Below are positions 1-8,823 of a DNA stretch of 64,000 nt, piece after piece (position 1 is the stretch's first letter; each line of letters opens with the position of its first letter). A model generated the notes under the pieces. The model made no database searches and had not been told where the DNA came from. It was given only the letters and a program-made list of their open reading frames with translations. This DNA is from Massilia putida. Its GTDB lineage: Bacteria > Pseudomonadota > Gammaproteobacteria > Burkholderiales > Burkholderiaceae_D. The DNA lies in NCBI RefSeq assembly GCF_001941825.1, contig NZ_CP019037.1:62001-126000 (forward strand), given 5' to 3'. Position numbers and translations under genes: made by a program.

Positions 1-626
1 CCGCGGCGCGGTTCGCGCACGGTCACGAACAATACGACCGCCAGCAGCAGCCCGGGTGCGCCGGCGATCAGCATCGCCGCGCGCCATCCATGGTGGGCCG
101 CCACGTACCCGCCGATCAGGATACTCATGATGGCGCCGACTGCGTTACTGAGAAAGAAGCAGCCCACTGCGGTGGAGCGCCGCGAGGCGGGAAACATGTC
201 GGAGATCAGCGACAGGCTGGTGGGCGACCCGCCCGCCTCCGATGCGCCCACGCCCATGCGTGCGAGCAGCAACTGGACATAACTCTGCGCCATGCCCGAC
301 AGCGTCGTCATGGCGCTCCAGATGGCGACCAGCATGGCCAGCAGGCGAACGCGGTTGACCCGGTCGATCATGAGTCCGATCGGGATGCCGGCCGCGGCGA
401 ACGACGCGCCATAGGCCAGCCCGGTCAGCAGGCCGATCTGGCTGTCGTTCAGTGCGAACTCCTTGCGGACCGGCTCGATGATGATGGAAACCATCATGCG
501 GTCGAGGAAATGGCAGGCATAAATCAGGGTCATGACCGCAAGCGCGTACCAGTGCTTTGGCGGCACCGCGGCCTCGATGTGTGCCGCCTGTGTGCCGGTG
601 ACGTCCGGCGTGTCATTGAGTTTCAT
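1..626 (-). CDS. MFS transporter, N-terminal part (runs off left edge)
   Basis: Inner-membrane major facilitator transporter, seen only as its first ~208 residues because it reads leftward off the window. The start at 626 opens MKLNDTPDVTG and is followed by alternating hydrophobic helices. A DRVNRVR-type loop sits after the second helix, as in the conserved loop 2-3 motif of MFS proteins, and an LLARMGVGASEAG segment matches the signature of spinster/aromatic-acid-type MFS carriers. It is divergent from the BKACE gene at 867 and shares with it an intergenic region holding a weak copy of the 19-bp operator, so it probably imports a substrate or intermediate of module 1. The MFS protein at 51212 has the same LARMGVG region. 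Substrate unknown. Confidence 0.88.
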   Translation of the reverse strand, partial: MKLNDTPDVTGTQAAHIEAAVPPKHWYALAVMTLIYACHFLDRMMVSIIIEPVRKEFALNDSQIGLLTGLAYGASFAAAGIPIGLMIDRVNRVRLLAMLVAIWSAMTTLSGMAQSYVQLLLARMGVGASEAGGSPTSLSLISDMFPASRRSTAVGCFFLSNAVGAIMSILIGGYVAAHHGWRAAMLIAGAPGLLLAVVLFVTVREPRR

Positions 627-712
627 GTGCTGCGTCTCCTGTAGGGCCTGCACCGCCGGGCGCGAGTGGTGTTATTCGACCGGACGAATAAATAATGCCA
701 TACAAATTCTGG

Positions 713-731
713 AAATAATAGAGTATCAGTT
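713..731. promoter_or_regulatory. Operator-like 19-mer, weak copy (MFS/BKACE promoter)
   Basis: Read on the minus strand it is AACTGATACTCTATTATTT, matching the AACTGAY left half of the repeated 19-bp site in this window. The right half is degenerate. It lies between the divergent MFS and BKACE genes in an AT-rich stretch, which fits promoter DNA. It is the weakest of the eight sites. Confidence 0.4.
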
Positions 732-866
732 ATCCGAAACGTGGATGGCCGCCACCCGCTGGACGACTTGCCGGTCGCGCACTCGCGGGCTACAGTGAAC
801 GGAGAACTAACGATGATTTGGTTTTAACTTCGTGATATCGAACCCGGGAACATGAAAGGACCGACG

Positions 867-1799
867 ATGAGCAGCATTCGACAGGACAGTGAGGCGCCCG
901 TGGTGATCGAGGCAGCGGTGACACCGCTGCGCAAGGGTGCGCCGCTGCAACCCGCGCAAGCGACCGTCAGCGAGGCGACGGAGTGCCTCGCCGCCGGCGC
1001 CGCGATCATCCACTACCACCACGATTTCAGGCTCGAACGTAGCGCCGCGACCGGCCAGATCATCGATATCGGCAAGGCGATTCTGGCCGACTTCCCCCAT
1101 GCGCTTTACTACCCCGACTACATCGCGGGACGCGACGAAGACCGCGCCCTGGGGCGCCGCTACCAGCCCGATGCGCTGCTGCGACCCATGCACGACGCCG
1201 GCGCGCTGCGCATGTTCGCTCTCGATCCGGGCTTCACGCTGTTCGGGCAGCTCGACGACAAGGGGTTGCCGTCGAATTCCGTCACGGGCGGGCAGACCTA
1301 TGCCGAGGCGCACGCGATGGTCGAATATGCCCGCGAAGTCGATTGTCCGATCTCGATCGGCATCTACGAGCCCGGCAATCTGCGCTGGGTGGTGGCCTAT
1401 GCCAAGGCTGGCATGTTCCCTTCCGGGTCCCTGATCAAGATCTACTTCGGCGGCGAGTACACGATGGGCCAGGATCGCGTGCCCGGCGTGAATTTCGGCC
1501 TCGCTCCCACCAGGGCGAACCTGGACGTCTATCTCGGGATGATGCAGGGGATCGACCTGCCGTGGCAGGTGAGCGTGCAGGGCGGCGTGCTGCTCGATAC
1601 CGAGGTGGCCCGCCACGCCCTGGAGCTGGGTGGCCATCTGCGTGTGGGGGTGGAAGACACCGCCGGGGGGACGCCGATGAGCAATCGCGAGACGGTGGAA
1701 GCGGCCGTGGCGCTGGCACGGCAGGTCGGCCGTCCCGTGGCGACCGGCGAGGCTGCCCTTGCAGCACTGGCCAGGCCCCCGTTCGCGTTGGCAGCCTGA
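867..1799 (+). CDS. BKACE-family beta-keto acid cleavage enzyme (DUF849)
   Basis: About 310 residues of a TIM-barrel BKACE protein. Characterised members are Zn-dependent and condense a beta-keto acid with acetyl-CoA to give acetoacetate and a new acyl-CoA. The metal-site region reads IIHYHHD (His49 and His51 as likely ligands) and the C-terminal strand reads VGVED (Glu263 the likely third ligand). The family usually has HxHxRD, so the residues after the second His are atypical. The ATG at 867 is chosen over an in-frame ATG at 852 because AAAGGA lies 5-10 bases before it. A paralogue with the same unusual motif is at 35137. A strong terminator follows. The actual keto acid is not predictable. 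Confidence 0.87.
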   Translation: MSSIRQDSEAPVVIEAAVTPLRKGAPLQPAQATVSEATECLAAGAAIIHYHHDFRLERSAATGQIIDIGKAILADFPHALYYPDYIAGRDEDRALGRRYQPDALLRPMHDAGALRMFALDPGFTLFGQLDDKGLPSNSVTGGQTYAEAHAMVEYAREVDCPISIGIYEPGNLRWVVAYAKAGMFPSGSLIKIYFGGEYTMGQDRVPGVNFGLAPTRANLDVYLGMMQGIDLPWQVSVQGGVLLDTEVARHALELGGHLRVGVEDTAGGTPMSNRETVEAAVALARQVGRPVATGEAALAALARPPFALAA

Positions 1800-1832
1800 T
1801 CCGGCTGGACGACTCTTTAATCGGTCTCCTTG

Positions 1833-1863
1833 CCGCAAGCGCCCAGCGCTTGCGGCTTTTTTT
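1833..1863 (+). terminator. Rho-independent terminator after BKACE gene
   Basis: Perfect 10-bp stem CCGCAAGCGC / GCGCTTGCGG (1833-1842 and 1846-1855) with loop CCA, then C and seven T. It ends the transcript from 867. Confidence 0.93.
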
Positions 1864-1874
1864 ATATGGGCCGC

Positions 1875-2003
1875 TCAGGCGGCGCGCACATAGCGCAGGA
1901 CCATGTCGATCACCGCGCTGCGGCGCGCCGCGCGGATGTCCGGCGAAGCCAGGTCGCGCCCGAAGATGAAACTGAAGGTGTGTCGGTTCGAGACATTGTA
2001 GAA
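1875..2003 (-). pseudogene. C-terminal remnant of an unidentified protein
   Basis: On the minus strand an open frame of 42 codons ends in TGA and reads [20 protein letters not shown], then continues to VLRYVRAA. It has no start codon. It stops abruptly where the carboxylesterase fragment begins on the other strand. The composition suits the C-terminal ligand-binding end of a TetR-type regulator, which would also fit a gene divergent from an esterase, but I cannot name the family from 42 residues. Confidence 0.45.
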
Positions 2004-3195
2004 CGACGGTGCCGCCGTCGCGGCCAAGGGCGCCGTCTTCGTCAACTTCAACTACCGCCTGGGCATACTGGGTTTCATGGCGCACCCTGAACTGACGGCG
2101 GAATCCGGCCGCGGCGCATCCGGGAATTATGGCTTCCTCGACCAGGTGGCGGCGCTGCGCTGGGTGCGGCGCAATATCGCCGCATTCGGCGGCGATCCCG
2201 ATAACGTCACCATCGCCGGCCAGTCCGCCGGTGGCGTGTCGGTGGTATCGCTGCCGGCAAGCCCGCTCGCGCGCGGCCTGTTCCAGCGCGCGATCGTGCA
2301 GAGCGCTCCCGTGTTCGGCGCGACGCCGCCCCTGACGCTGCACGAGGCCGAACGCAGCGGCCTCGAGATGCAAAAGGCAGTCGGCGCCGGATCGCTGGAC
2401 AGCATGCGCCAGTTACCTGCCGATCGCCTGGTCGCTGTCCAGCGCGATTTCCAGTTCGGCGCAACCGGCTCGGTCACGATACGCCCCAATGTCGATGGCT
2501 ACTTCCTGCCCGACAGCGTGGCCGCGACGTTCGCGGCCGGCCGCCAGAACGACGTGCCGATGCTGGTCGGCTTCACGGCCGACGACATCACGCCAAGCCC
2601 GCTGCGCCAGGTCGCCTCGCTGGCCGACTACCGCGACAAGGCAAGCCATCTGTACGGCGCCAACGCCGAACGCTTCCTTGCGCTGTATCCCGCGGCCGAC
2701 GATGGCGAGGCCGCGGCGATGGGCAGGCTCGCGGCGCGCCACGCCTACATCGAGAAGTCCACGCGCAAGTTCGCACAGGCGCAAGCCGCCAGCGGCAAGG
2801 CGCCCGTCTACATGTACCTGTTCGCGCGGGCGCATCCCCTCAACCCCGCCGTCGTGCTCTACGATCGTCCTTACGGCGCGTATCACACGTCCGACGTGCC
2901 TTACTGGCTCGGGACGCAGGACGCGTTGAACATGTTTCGCCCCACGCGCTTGTGGACGCGGCAGGCTCGGGAACTCTCGGCACGCATGATGGACGGCATG
3001 CTGGCGTTCGCCCGGACCGGCGACCCGGCCACGCCGGCCTTGCCATGGCCGGCGTGGCGCGGCGACGCGGAGCAGTACCTCGAGTTCGGCGACCAGGTGA
3101 GCGTGCGGCGCGCGAATGCCGCCCAACTGGATTTCCACGACGTGCCGGTGCGCATGGGCCCCTTGGCCCCATCCATGCCGCTGACGAGGGATTGA
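2002..3195 (+). pseudogene. 5'-truncated type-B carboxylesterase
   Basis: The frame opens after a TAG at 1999-2001 and enters the family mid-domain at [20 protein letters not shown], so about the first 100-150 residues, including the HGGG oxyanion-hole loop, are missing. The nucleophile elbow GQSAGG (Ser codon near 2224), an acidic residue in GFTADD and the catalytic His in [12 protein letters not shown] are intact. An internal ATG at 2077 could start a 372-aa product, but it would lack the oxyanion hole and probably the fold. It abuts the remnant at 1875-2003 head to head, which looks like a single deletion through a divergent gene pair. Intact relatives hydrolyse carboxylic esters and are often exported. 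Confidence 0.82.
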
Positions 3196-3261
3196 GGGCG
3201 TCGGCGCCTACCCCGCACCGCGCGTGGGAGCGTCCGGCTCCCGCGCTGCGGGCAGCGCAGT

Positions 3262-4083
3262 TCAGGCTGTCTTCGGCAGGGTGGCGGACGACTCGACCGG
3301 GGGCTTGGCCGCGCGGCCGCCTGCCGCCTTGCGGGCCTTTGCGCCGCGCGCCGTTCTCTTGCGGGGCGGTCTCTCCGGTGCCTCCGGGCCGGCAGCGGCC
3401 AGCGGCGAGTTCTCCGTCGCCGGCACGGCTGGTTCGGCCGGGATCGCGGCGCGGCATACCGTCAGCGCGACGATGCGCGCGATGTTGGCGTTGACGCGTT
3501 TCACGCCCAGGCCGGCCGCCATCACCTCGCGGTCGGTCGCGGCCATGTGTTCCATGGCGCCGTGCAGGATCGATGCTTCGGCATAGGCATCGGCGCGCTT
3601 GCGGACGCCCGGGACGGCCGGATTGATCGACAGGATGCGCTTGGCAAACCGGTCGATGAAGGGGAGGAACGTGTTCATCCTCAAGCTGACGAAGCGGGGA
3701 TCGCCCCGGGTCGCTTCGAGGTTCCGGTAGCGCAGTACAGGGCGGTGCCGGTCCCAGACCTCGTTCAGGGCATCGATGACGGTGGCCGCGTGCTGTTCGA
3801 CGCTGTCGCGCGACCAGGGTTCGTCGAAGATCGCATGTACCCGCGCCATGTCCTCGCCCGCGACCTCGCTGAGGGCATACAGGATGTCCCTGGTGTCATC
3901 GAAATACATGTAGAAGGTGGCCGGCGAGATGCACGCCTCGCCGGCGATGCCGACGGCGGTCAGTTCGAACGGCGACTGGGTGCGCAGCAGGCGCCGCGCG
4001 GCATCCATCAGCCGCGAGCGCGTCTCCAGACCCTTGCGACCGAGGATCTGGCCCTGTTTGTTCAGTCGTACGGGTGCACTCAT
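3262..4083 (-). CDS. TetR-family regulator with basic C-terminal tail
   Basis: A TetR repressor of 273 residues. The N-terminal helix-turn-helix reads AVGIAGEACISPATFYMYF (about residues 42-60) and a ligand-binding domain follows to about residue 210. The last ~60 residues are unlike the family: Ala/Pro/Arg/Lys-rich (PPRKRTARGAKARKAAGGRA), resembling the tails of histone H1-like or AlgP-type DNA-binding proteins. A perfect copy of the 19-bp operator lies 48 bp before its start (4131-4149), which suggests autoregulation and makes it the best candidate for controlling the other copies at 713, 16282, 19058, 19103, 25607, 25668 and 32269. Effector unknown; an acyl-CoA intermediate of module 1 would be usual for such regulators. 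Confidence 0.88.
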   Translation of the reverse strand: MSAPVRLNKQGQILGRKGLETRSRLMDAARRLLRTQSPFELTAVGIAGEACISPATFYMYFDDTRDILYALSEVAGEDMARVHAIFDEPWSRDSVEQHAATVIDALNEVWDRHRPVLRYRNLEATRGDPRFVSLRMNTFLPFIDRFAKRILSINPAVPGVRKRADAYAEASILHGAMEHMAATDREVMAAGLGVKRVNANIARIVALTVCRAAIPAEPAVPATENSPLAAAGPEAPERPPRKRTARGAKARKAAGGRAAKPPVESSATLPKTA

Positions 4084-4130
4084 GGTGTGGTTCAGCTCAG
4101 AACACTGCAGATACCGGCATGATAACCGAA

Positions 4131-4149
4131 AACTGTTAATGTGTCAGTT
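4131..4149. promoter_or_regulatory. Operator-like 19-mer before the TetR gene
   Basis: Minus-strand sequence AACTGACACATTAACAGTT is identical to the site at 32269-32287, and its AACTG/CAGTT ends form an inverted repeat. It lies 48 bp upstream of the TetR start at 4083. Confidence 0.72.
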
Positions 4150-4233
4150 ACGTCGTGCGTGCCCGGATGACCCGGGCGTCCCGGGATCGCGCCGCTGCGC
4201 CGGGCGGCACGCGGCCCGCCCGGCGCCCGGTGC

Positions 4234-5733
4234 TCACCTGCGCCTGTAGTTCAGCGGAGGCGCGCGATCGCCGAACATGGCCGCGTATTCGAACCCGGGG
4301 CCGCGCCGTTTGTCCATTTCCGCCTTTGCCTTGGCCAGGACATCCGGATTCAGGATCAGGTCGGCGCCGGTCAGCGCGATCGCGCGCGCCGCGACGACTG
4401 CGCCCTTCACGCCGATGCTGCTGCCGCTGGCTGCCGCGGCAGCCCAGCTGTGCGCGGGCGCGCCTTGCGGCCAGGTCGCCGCCACGAAACCGACCGTGGG
4501 CACGACATAGCTGATGTCGCCGACATCGGTCGAGAAGGCGCTGTTGGGACGGGCGGAGGACGGTTGCGGCGGATCGATGGCGCCGACGTCGTCGTCCGTA
4601 CCGGGAACATTCAGGCTGCTCTGGATGGCATGCGCGAAGTCCGCGTCCGCCTTGTTCCAGCGCAGTGTGCCCGCGACGGCGGCGAGGTTGGCATAGGCCA
4701 CGTCGCTCAGCACCTGGTTGGGCAGTATCGGATAGCTGCCGCCCTCGAGCTCCCAGGTCACGGTCGTGCCGGTCGCCATGGCGGCGCCTTGCGCGGTCTT
4801 CAGCAGGCGCGCCTGCAGGTCCTGCAGCGTTCGCACGTCGGCATTGCGCACATAGTAGCTGCTCTTCGCCACGTCCGGAATGACGTTCGGTGCGAGTCCG
4901 CCGTTCACCACCACCCCGTGGATACGCGTGCCGTCCGGCGTGAATTGACGCATGTAGTTGACGGCGACATCCATCAATTCCATGCCGGCCAGCGCCGAAC
5001 GACCGCGCTCCGGGGCCGCCGCCGCGTGGGTCGACACGCCATGGAAGGTGAAGTCGGTTTGTATCATGGCGGTCGATGCGTCGCTGAACAAGCCGTTGCG
5101 TGCGCCGGGATGCCAGTGCAGGACGGCGTCCACGTCCTTGAACAGCCCCGCGCGCACCATGTAGACCTTGCCGTCGCCGCCTTCTTCGGCCGGCGCGCCG
5201 TACAAGCGCACTTCGCCCTTCAACCCGGTGTCCGCGAGCCAGTGGCGCAGGGCGATCGCGGCCCCCACGGACGCCGAGCCGAGCAGGTTGTGGCCACAGC
5301 CATGCGCGGCGTCGTGCCCCGGCGCCGGCACCGGCCTGGTCTGGCCGGCGGCCTGGGACAGGCCGGGCAGGGCGTCGAATTCGGCCAGGATCGCGATCAC
5401 CGGTCCCGGACCCGTGCGGTAGCGCGCGACAAACGCGGTGGGCATGCCCGCGACGTCCGTGTCGATGGCAAACCCATGGGCGTGCAGCGTCTTTTGCAGC
5501 AGCTTCGAGCTCTCTTTTTCCTGGAATCCCACTTCGGCCAGGTTCCATATCGCCATCGCATTGCTGTCGATGGCGGAAACCTGTGCGTCGACGTAGCGGT
5601 TGATCCGGTCCCTATCAGTGTCGTCCAGCGCGGCCGCCGCCGGCAGCAGTGGCCACATGGCGGCGAGCAGCAGCCCCCGGGCCAACGCGCGCGCACGCAC
5701 CGTCCGCGCCGCTTGTTGCATGTATCGATGCAT
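4234..5733 (-). CDS. Exported M20 amidohydrolase (AbgB-like)
   Basis: Metallo-amidohydrolase/peptidase of 499 residues. The start at 5733 has AAGGGGAA upstream and opens a signal peptide (ARALARGLLLAAMWPLLPAAAA), so it acts in the periplasm or outside. The binuclear-metal motif GHDAAHGCGHN and the PAEEGGDGK motif with the general-base Glu are present, as is a dimerisation-domain WHPG stretch. It resembles aminobenzoyl-glutamate/aminoacylase-type M20 enzymes, which cleave an N-acyl amide. It lies 20 bp downstream of the DUF1329 gene, very likely in one operon under the divergent LysR gene. It could release an acid from an amide conjugate to feed the CoA pathway; that role is inferred. Confidence 0.85.
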   Translation of the reverse strand: MHRYMQQAARTVRARALARGLLLAAMWPLLPAAAALDDTDRDRINRYVDAQVSAIDSNAMAIWNLAEVGFQEKESSKLLQKTLHAHGFAIDTDVAGMPTAFVARYRTGPGPVIAILAEFDALPGLSQAAGQTRPVPAPGHDAAHGCGHNLLGSASVGAAIALRHWLADTGLKGEVRLYGAPAEEGGDGKVYMVRAGLFKDVDAVLHWHPGARNGLFSDASTAMIQTDFTFHGVSTHAAAAPERGRSALAGMELMDVAVNYMRQFTPDGTRIHGVVVNGGLAPNVIPDVAKSSYYVRNADVRTLQDLQARLLKTAQGAAMATGTTVTWELEGGSYPILPNQVLSDVAYANLAAVAGTLRWNKADADFAHAIQSSLNVPGTDDDVGAIDPPQPSSARPNSAFSTDVGDISYVVPTVGFVAATWPQGAPAHSWAAAAASGSSIGVKGAVVAARAIALTGADLILNPDVLAKAKAEMDKRRGPGFEYAAMFGDRAPPLNYRRR

Positions 5734-5753
5734 ATTTGTTCCCCTTCGATTGG

Positions 5754-7136
5754 TCAGCGTATGCCGCTGCCGGCCAGTGCGTCCGGCGTAAAATGGTTCG
5801 GCGGGAAGCGATCGACTGCGATCTCCCCATATTGGTCGGGGCGGCCCAGGGGTTTGGTCTGGTAGCCGTAGATCCCGCGGCTCAGGTCATACAGAATGAA
5901 CGCCTTGGTCTGGACGCCGGGCACGTCGTAGGCCTGTATCGCCGGCAGGTGCATCAGGTGATTGACCTGCCCCTGGTGATCGACCCCGTAGTAGACCGGT
6001 GCGTTCCAGCTGTCTTCGTCCACCAGGAACACCTTCTTTTGCTGGATGTGGCGTTCGCCGGGCTTGAGCGTGCCTTCCACCACCCACACCCGATGCAGCT
6101 CCCAGCGCATGTACGCGGGGTTCTCGTGGTCCTTGACCATCACCTGGTCCAGCGGTGCGGCGAGCGTCCTGTAGGCGTTGTAGGGAATGTACATCTCCTT
6201 TTTCCCGATCAACTTGAAGTCATACTTGTCCATCTTGCCGTCCCAGCCGGCGATCTCGTCGAATATCAGCAGCCCTCCCGATGTGGTGGATACGGTGTCG
6301 TATGCGAACTCGGGCGCGCGCCGTACCCGGCGCTGGCCAGGGACATAGGACCACGCCAGATCGTCGTGCAGGTCCTGGCGCAGGAAGCTGCTGCGCAGGG
6401 ATGCCAGTCCGGCCTGGGACGCCGGCTCCAGGCTCCGGGAAATGACCGCCTTGTATGGCTTGTCCTCAGGGAGAGAGGCCACGGCGTTGTTCCAGTACAG
6501 ATTCTGCGCATCGGCGACCTGGAACGAGGCGCGCGTCAGGGTGCCGGAGGTATCCATCAAGCCGGCCTCGAAAGCGAACTGGAAGCTGGGGAGCTCGTAC
6601 CTGAGCACCATGTTCCACATCACCTCGTAACCGTTTTTCGGTATTGGAAAGGGAATCTGCGCGTGTGCCCCGGTAATGCCGGGCGCGGTGCCGACCAGCC
6701 TGGGCTTACCGGCCCGGTCGCGGGTGTTCTCATAGACCCAGTTGGGAAAGCACGCGCTGCGCCGTGTCGGATACACCTCCATGGCGTAGGTCTTTGGATA
6801 GCGCTTGAACAGCTCCCGGGTGCCGGCGTCGATCCTGTCCTGGTACTGGCCCAGATTCGCGGCGGTGATGCGCAGCACCGGCTTGTCGTTCGCATACGGG
6901 TCCACATAGGGGCCGCCGCCGACGCGTCCACGCCGTGGGGTGTAGCCCGCGGGCGGCGTGCAGATGCCGCCTTCCCATTGCGGGATCGTGCCGTCCTTGC
7001 TGCCGGCCTTTTCGCCGCCCAATGGCGTGAGGGTGGTGCCGAGCTGCCTGATCTCGTCGGCGCTGGGTGCGGCCACGGCTTGTGCTGCCAGCGCAGCGCC
7101 GGCCGTCACGACCAGCAAGTGGATGTAGTGATGCAT
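5754..7136 (-). CDS. DUF1329 family exported protein
   Basis: 460 residues with a cleavable signal peptide (LLVVTAGAALAAQAVAAPSA) and the DUF1329 pattern: an N-terminal TPLGGEKAGSKDGTIPQWEGG segment, PFPIPKNGYEVMWNMVLRY in the middle and WVVEGTLKPGERH near the C terminus. The family is predicted to have a LolA/LolB-like lipid-binding fold and often occurs with catabolic genes for hydrophobic compounds; its molecular function is not established. GGAGGAG precedes the ATG. It is the first gene of an operon with the M20 amidohydrolase and is divergent from the LysR gene at 7355. Confidence 0.85.
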   Translation of the reverse strand: MHHYIHLLVVTAGAALAAQAVAAPSADEIRQLGTTLTPLGGEKAGSKDGTIPQWEGGICTPPAGYTPRRGRVGGGPYVDPYANDKPVLRITAANLGQYQDRIDAGTRELFKRYPKTYAMEVYPTRRSACFPNWVYENTRDRAGKPRLVGTAPGITGAHAQIPFPIPKNGYEVMWNMVLRYELPSFQFAFEAGLMDTSGTLTRASFQVADAQNLYWNNAVASLPEDKPYKAVISRSLEPASQAGLASLRSSFLRQDLHDDLAWSYVPGQRRVRRAPEFAYDTVSTTSGGLLIFDEIAGWDGKMDKYDFKLIGKKEMYIPYNAYRTLAAPLDQVMVKDHENPAYMRWELHRVWVVEGTLKPGERHIQQKKVFLVDEDSWNAPVYYGVDHQGQVNHLMHLPAIQAYDVPGVQTKAFILYDLSRGIYGYQTKPLGRPDQYGEIAVDRFPPNHFTPDALAGSGIR

Positions 7137-7179
7137 GTGTGCTCCTCCGATATATCCAGAAATGGCTGCCCCTCGTGTT

Positions 7180-7208
7180 CCGGTCGCGTAGCGACCGGTC
7201 GGCTTTTT
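7180..7208 (+). terminator. Terminator-like hairpin upstream of LysR gene
   Basis: CCGGTCGC / GCGACCGG (7180-7187 and 7191-7198) with loop GTA, followed by TCGGCTTTTT. It has terminator form but sits in the divergent DUF1329/LysR intergenic region with no gene ending just before it on the plus strand. It could be an attenuator or insulator for LysR transcription. Confidence 0.4.
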
Positions 7209-7354
7209 ACTATTGCTTCCCGGAGCCTGGCTGTATCATCTCCGTCATCCTGAGGGGCTGTGGAAAGCATGACAGTTCCACGTGTGTCCCAGCGCGACTT
7301 ATTCTCAGGTACATGACCATTGTTCGGGACGGGCCGGACCACGAGCGGAGAGGT

Positions 7355-8242
7355 ATGAAGATCAACCAGTTGCGCGCCTTGCTGGCGGTGGCGGATTCGG
7401 GCAACATCAATCGCGCGGCGGATGCACTGCACCTGACGCAATCGGCGGTCAGCAAGTCGATCCGGGAACTCGAAGCCGAACTGGAGGTGCCGCTGCTGGT
7501 ACGGAATTCGCAGGGTGCCGTGTTGACCAGTGCGGGCCGCATGGTGGCGGCGCGTGCGCGCCTCATCAACGCCGAGGTGGCCCGTACGCGTCAGGAAATC
7601 GCGACGCTGAAGGGCGAGCTGAGTGGACGCCTTGCCATCGGCGTCACTCCGGTGACATCCACCAGCGAGGTCGCGGATGCCATCATGGCGTTTCAGAAGC
7701 GCCACCCCGAGGTGATCCTCACGGTCGTCGAGGAACGCCCCGGACGTTTGCTCGGCATGGTGCGCGACGGCACCCTGGATTTTGCAATTTCCACCGACAT
7801 CGGGGGCGAGGTCGAATCGTGCGCGCTTGTCGCCTTGGCCACGTTCAGGACGGTCATCGGCGTACGTCCGGGTCATCCCGCGCTGCGCGAGCGCCGCCTC
7901 GCGGACCTGCTTCACTACGAATGGCTGACCCTCGATCCGCTGGACGACGAGTGGTCGCCGTTCGTCCAGTGCTTCAGGCGGGCTGGCCTGCCCTTGCCGC
8001 AACGCGTGGTGCAGTGCTCCTCGATCATTCTCTACACGACGCTGGCGCGGCGCGGCGACGCCATCGGCGTCTGGTCGGAGACCGCCTTCCATCACCCCCG
8101 GTTCATCGACCTGATGACACCGCTCGCGCTGGACGATACGCTGCCGGAACGGACGGTGTATCTGCTGTGCCGCGATCTCGAGTTGATGACCCGCACCGCC
8201 CGGCTTCTGCTGGATGACGTGCGGCGCCGGATGGCCGGGTGA
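7355..8242 (+). CDS. LysR-family transcriptional regulator
   Basis: 295 residues: an N-terminal winged helix with the classic AADALHLTQSAVSKSIRELE helix-turn-helix (about residues 21-40), then a periplasmic-binding-protein-like effector domain starting near LAIGVTPVTS. The ATG at 7355 is chosen because GGAGAGG precedes it; the frame is open further upstream without a better start. It is divergent from the DUF1329-M20 operon, the usual arrangement for a LysR regulator and its target. It lies 18 bp before the operator of the next regulator gene (MarR). Effector unknown. Confidence 0.9.
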   Translation: MKINQLRALLAVADSGNINRAADALHLTQSAVSKSIRELEAELEVPLLVRNSQGAVLTSAGRMVAARARLINAEVARTRQEIATLKGELSGRLAIGVTPVTSTSEVADAIMAFQKRHPEVILTVVEERPGRLLGMVRDGTLDFAISTDIGGEVESCALVALATFRTVIGVRPGHPALRERRLADLLHYEWLTLDPLDDEWSPFVQCFRRAGLPLPQRVVQCSSIILYTTLARRGDAIGVWSETAFHHPRFIDLMTPLALDDTLPERTVYLLCRDLELMTRTARLLLDDVRRRMAG

Positions 8243-8260
8243 GAGGAGGCGGGCCGCAAT

Positions 8261-8278
8261 TTGACAACAAGCTGTCAT
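8261..8278. promoter_or_regulatory. MarR operator candidate (autoregulatory)
   Basis: TTGACAA-CAAG-CTGTCAT is an imperfect copy of the perfect palindrome at 9716-9733. It lies 20 bp before the MarR start at 8298. Confidence 0.6.
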
Positions 8279-8297
8279 GATGGCAGTCTTGCCGCCT

Positions 8298-8774
8298 ATG
8301 ACAAAAAAATCGAATACCGAAGCGGGGGCGCTGGTGGAAGCCCTGGTGGACGAGATCTGGCGCCTGCGTGGTCGTGTCATGTCGGCGACACGGGACATCA
8401 GCGAACAGCGCGGCCTGCGCAGCCATTCGCAGGGGCTGATCCTGTCGGCGGTCGTGCGCGCGCTGGAACCCCCCACGGTGGCGCGCATCGCCCGCAGCCT
8501 GGGGCTGACGCGCCAGTCGGTGCAGCGTACCGCCAACGAGCTGGCCGAGGACGGCATGATTGCGTTCGAGGACAATCCGCATCACAAGCGCGCCAAGCAG
8601 CTGGTGGCGACCCCCGCGGGACTCGCGGCGCACGCGCGCAATGCCGATGCGAAGGACAAGTGGACCGACCGCGTCGGCGCCGCCATTGGGCAGGGCGACC
8701 TCGAACATGCGGTCGCCACGCTGCGCCGGATGCGCCGCTTCCTGGAGCACCCGGACGCGGACCCCCAACCATAG
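8298..8774 (+). CDS. MarR-family transcriptional regulator
   Basis: About 158 residues with a MarR winged helix: VARIARSLGLTRQSVQRTANELAEDGMI is the recognition-helix region, and NPHHKRAKQLVATPAG is the wing. The start is uncertain: ATG at 8298 opens MTKKSNTEAG, and in-frame ATGs at 8277 and 8280 overlap the operator half-site, so 8298 is preferred although its Shine-Dalgarno is poor. Palindromic TTGACAG-type sites lie at its own promoter and in the divergent promoter of the SDR and dehydrogenase genes at 9.7 kb, so it probably represses both. Such regulators often respond to aromatic acids or CoA thioesters. Confidence 0.82.
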   Translation: MTKKSNTEAGALVEALVDEIWRLRGRVMSATRDISEQRGLRSHSQGLILSAVVRALEPPTVARIARSLGLTRQSVQRTANELAEDGMIAFEDNPHHKRAKQLVATPAGLAAHARNADAKDKWTDRVGAAIGQGDLEHAVATLRRMRRFLEHPDADPQP

Positions 8775-8823
8775 CCTGTCGGCCAGGCCGGCCCGTCGGA
8801 TAACCCGCCGGCCGGGCAGGCTA
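8772..8823. terminator. Hairpin between convergent MarR and SDR genes
   Basis: Arms TAGCCTG (8772-8778) and CAGGCTA (8817-8823) begin at the stop codons of the two convergent genes, and GC-rich inner arms (GGCCGGC-type) extend the pairing. No T tract is present. It probably acts as a bidirectional 3'-end structure. Confidence 0.5.
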
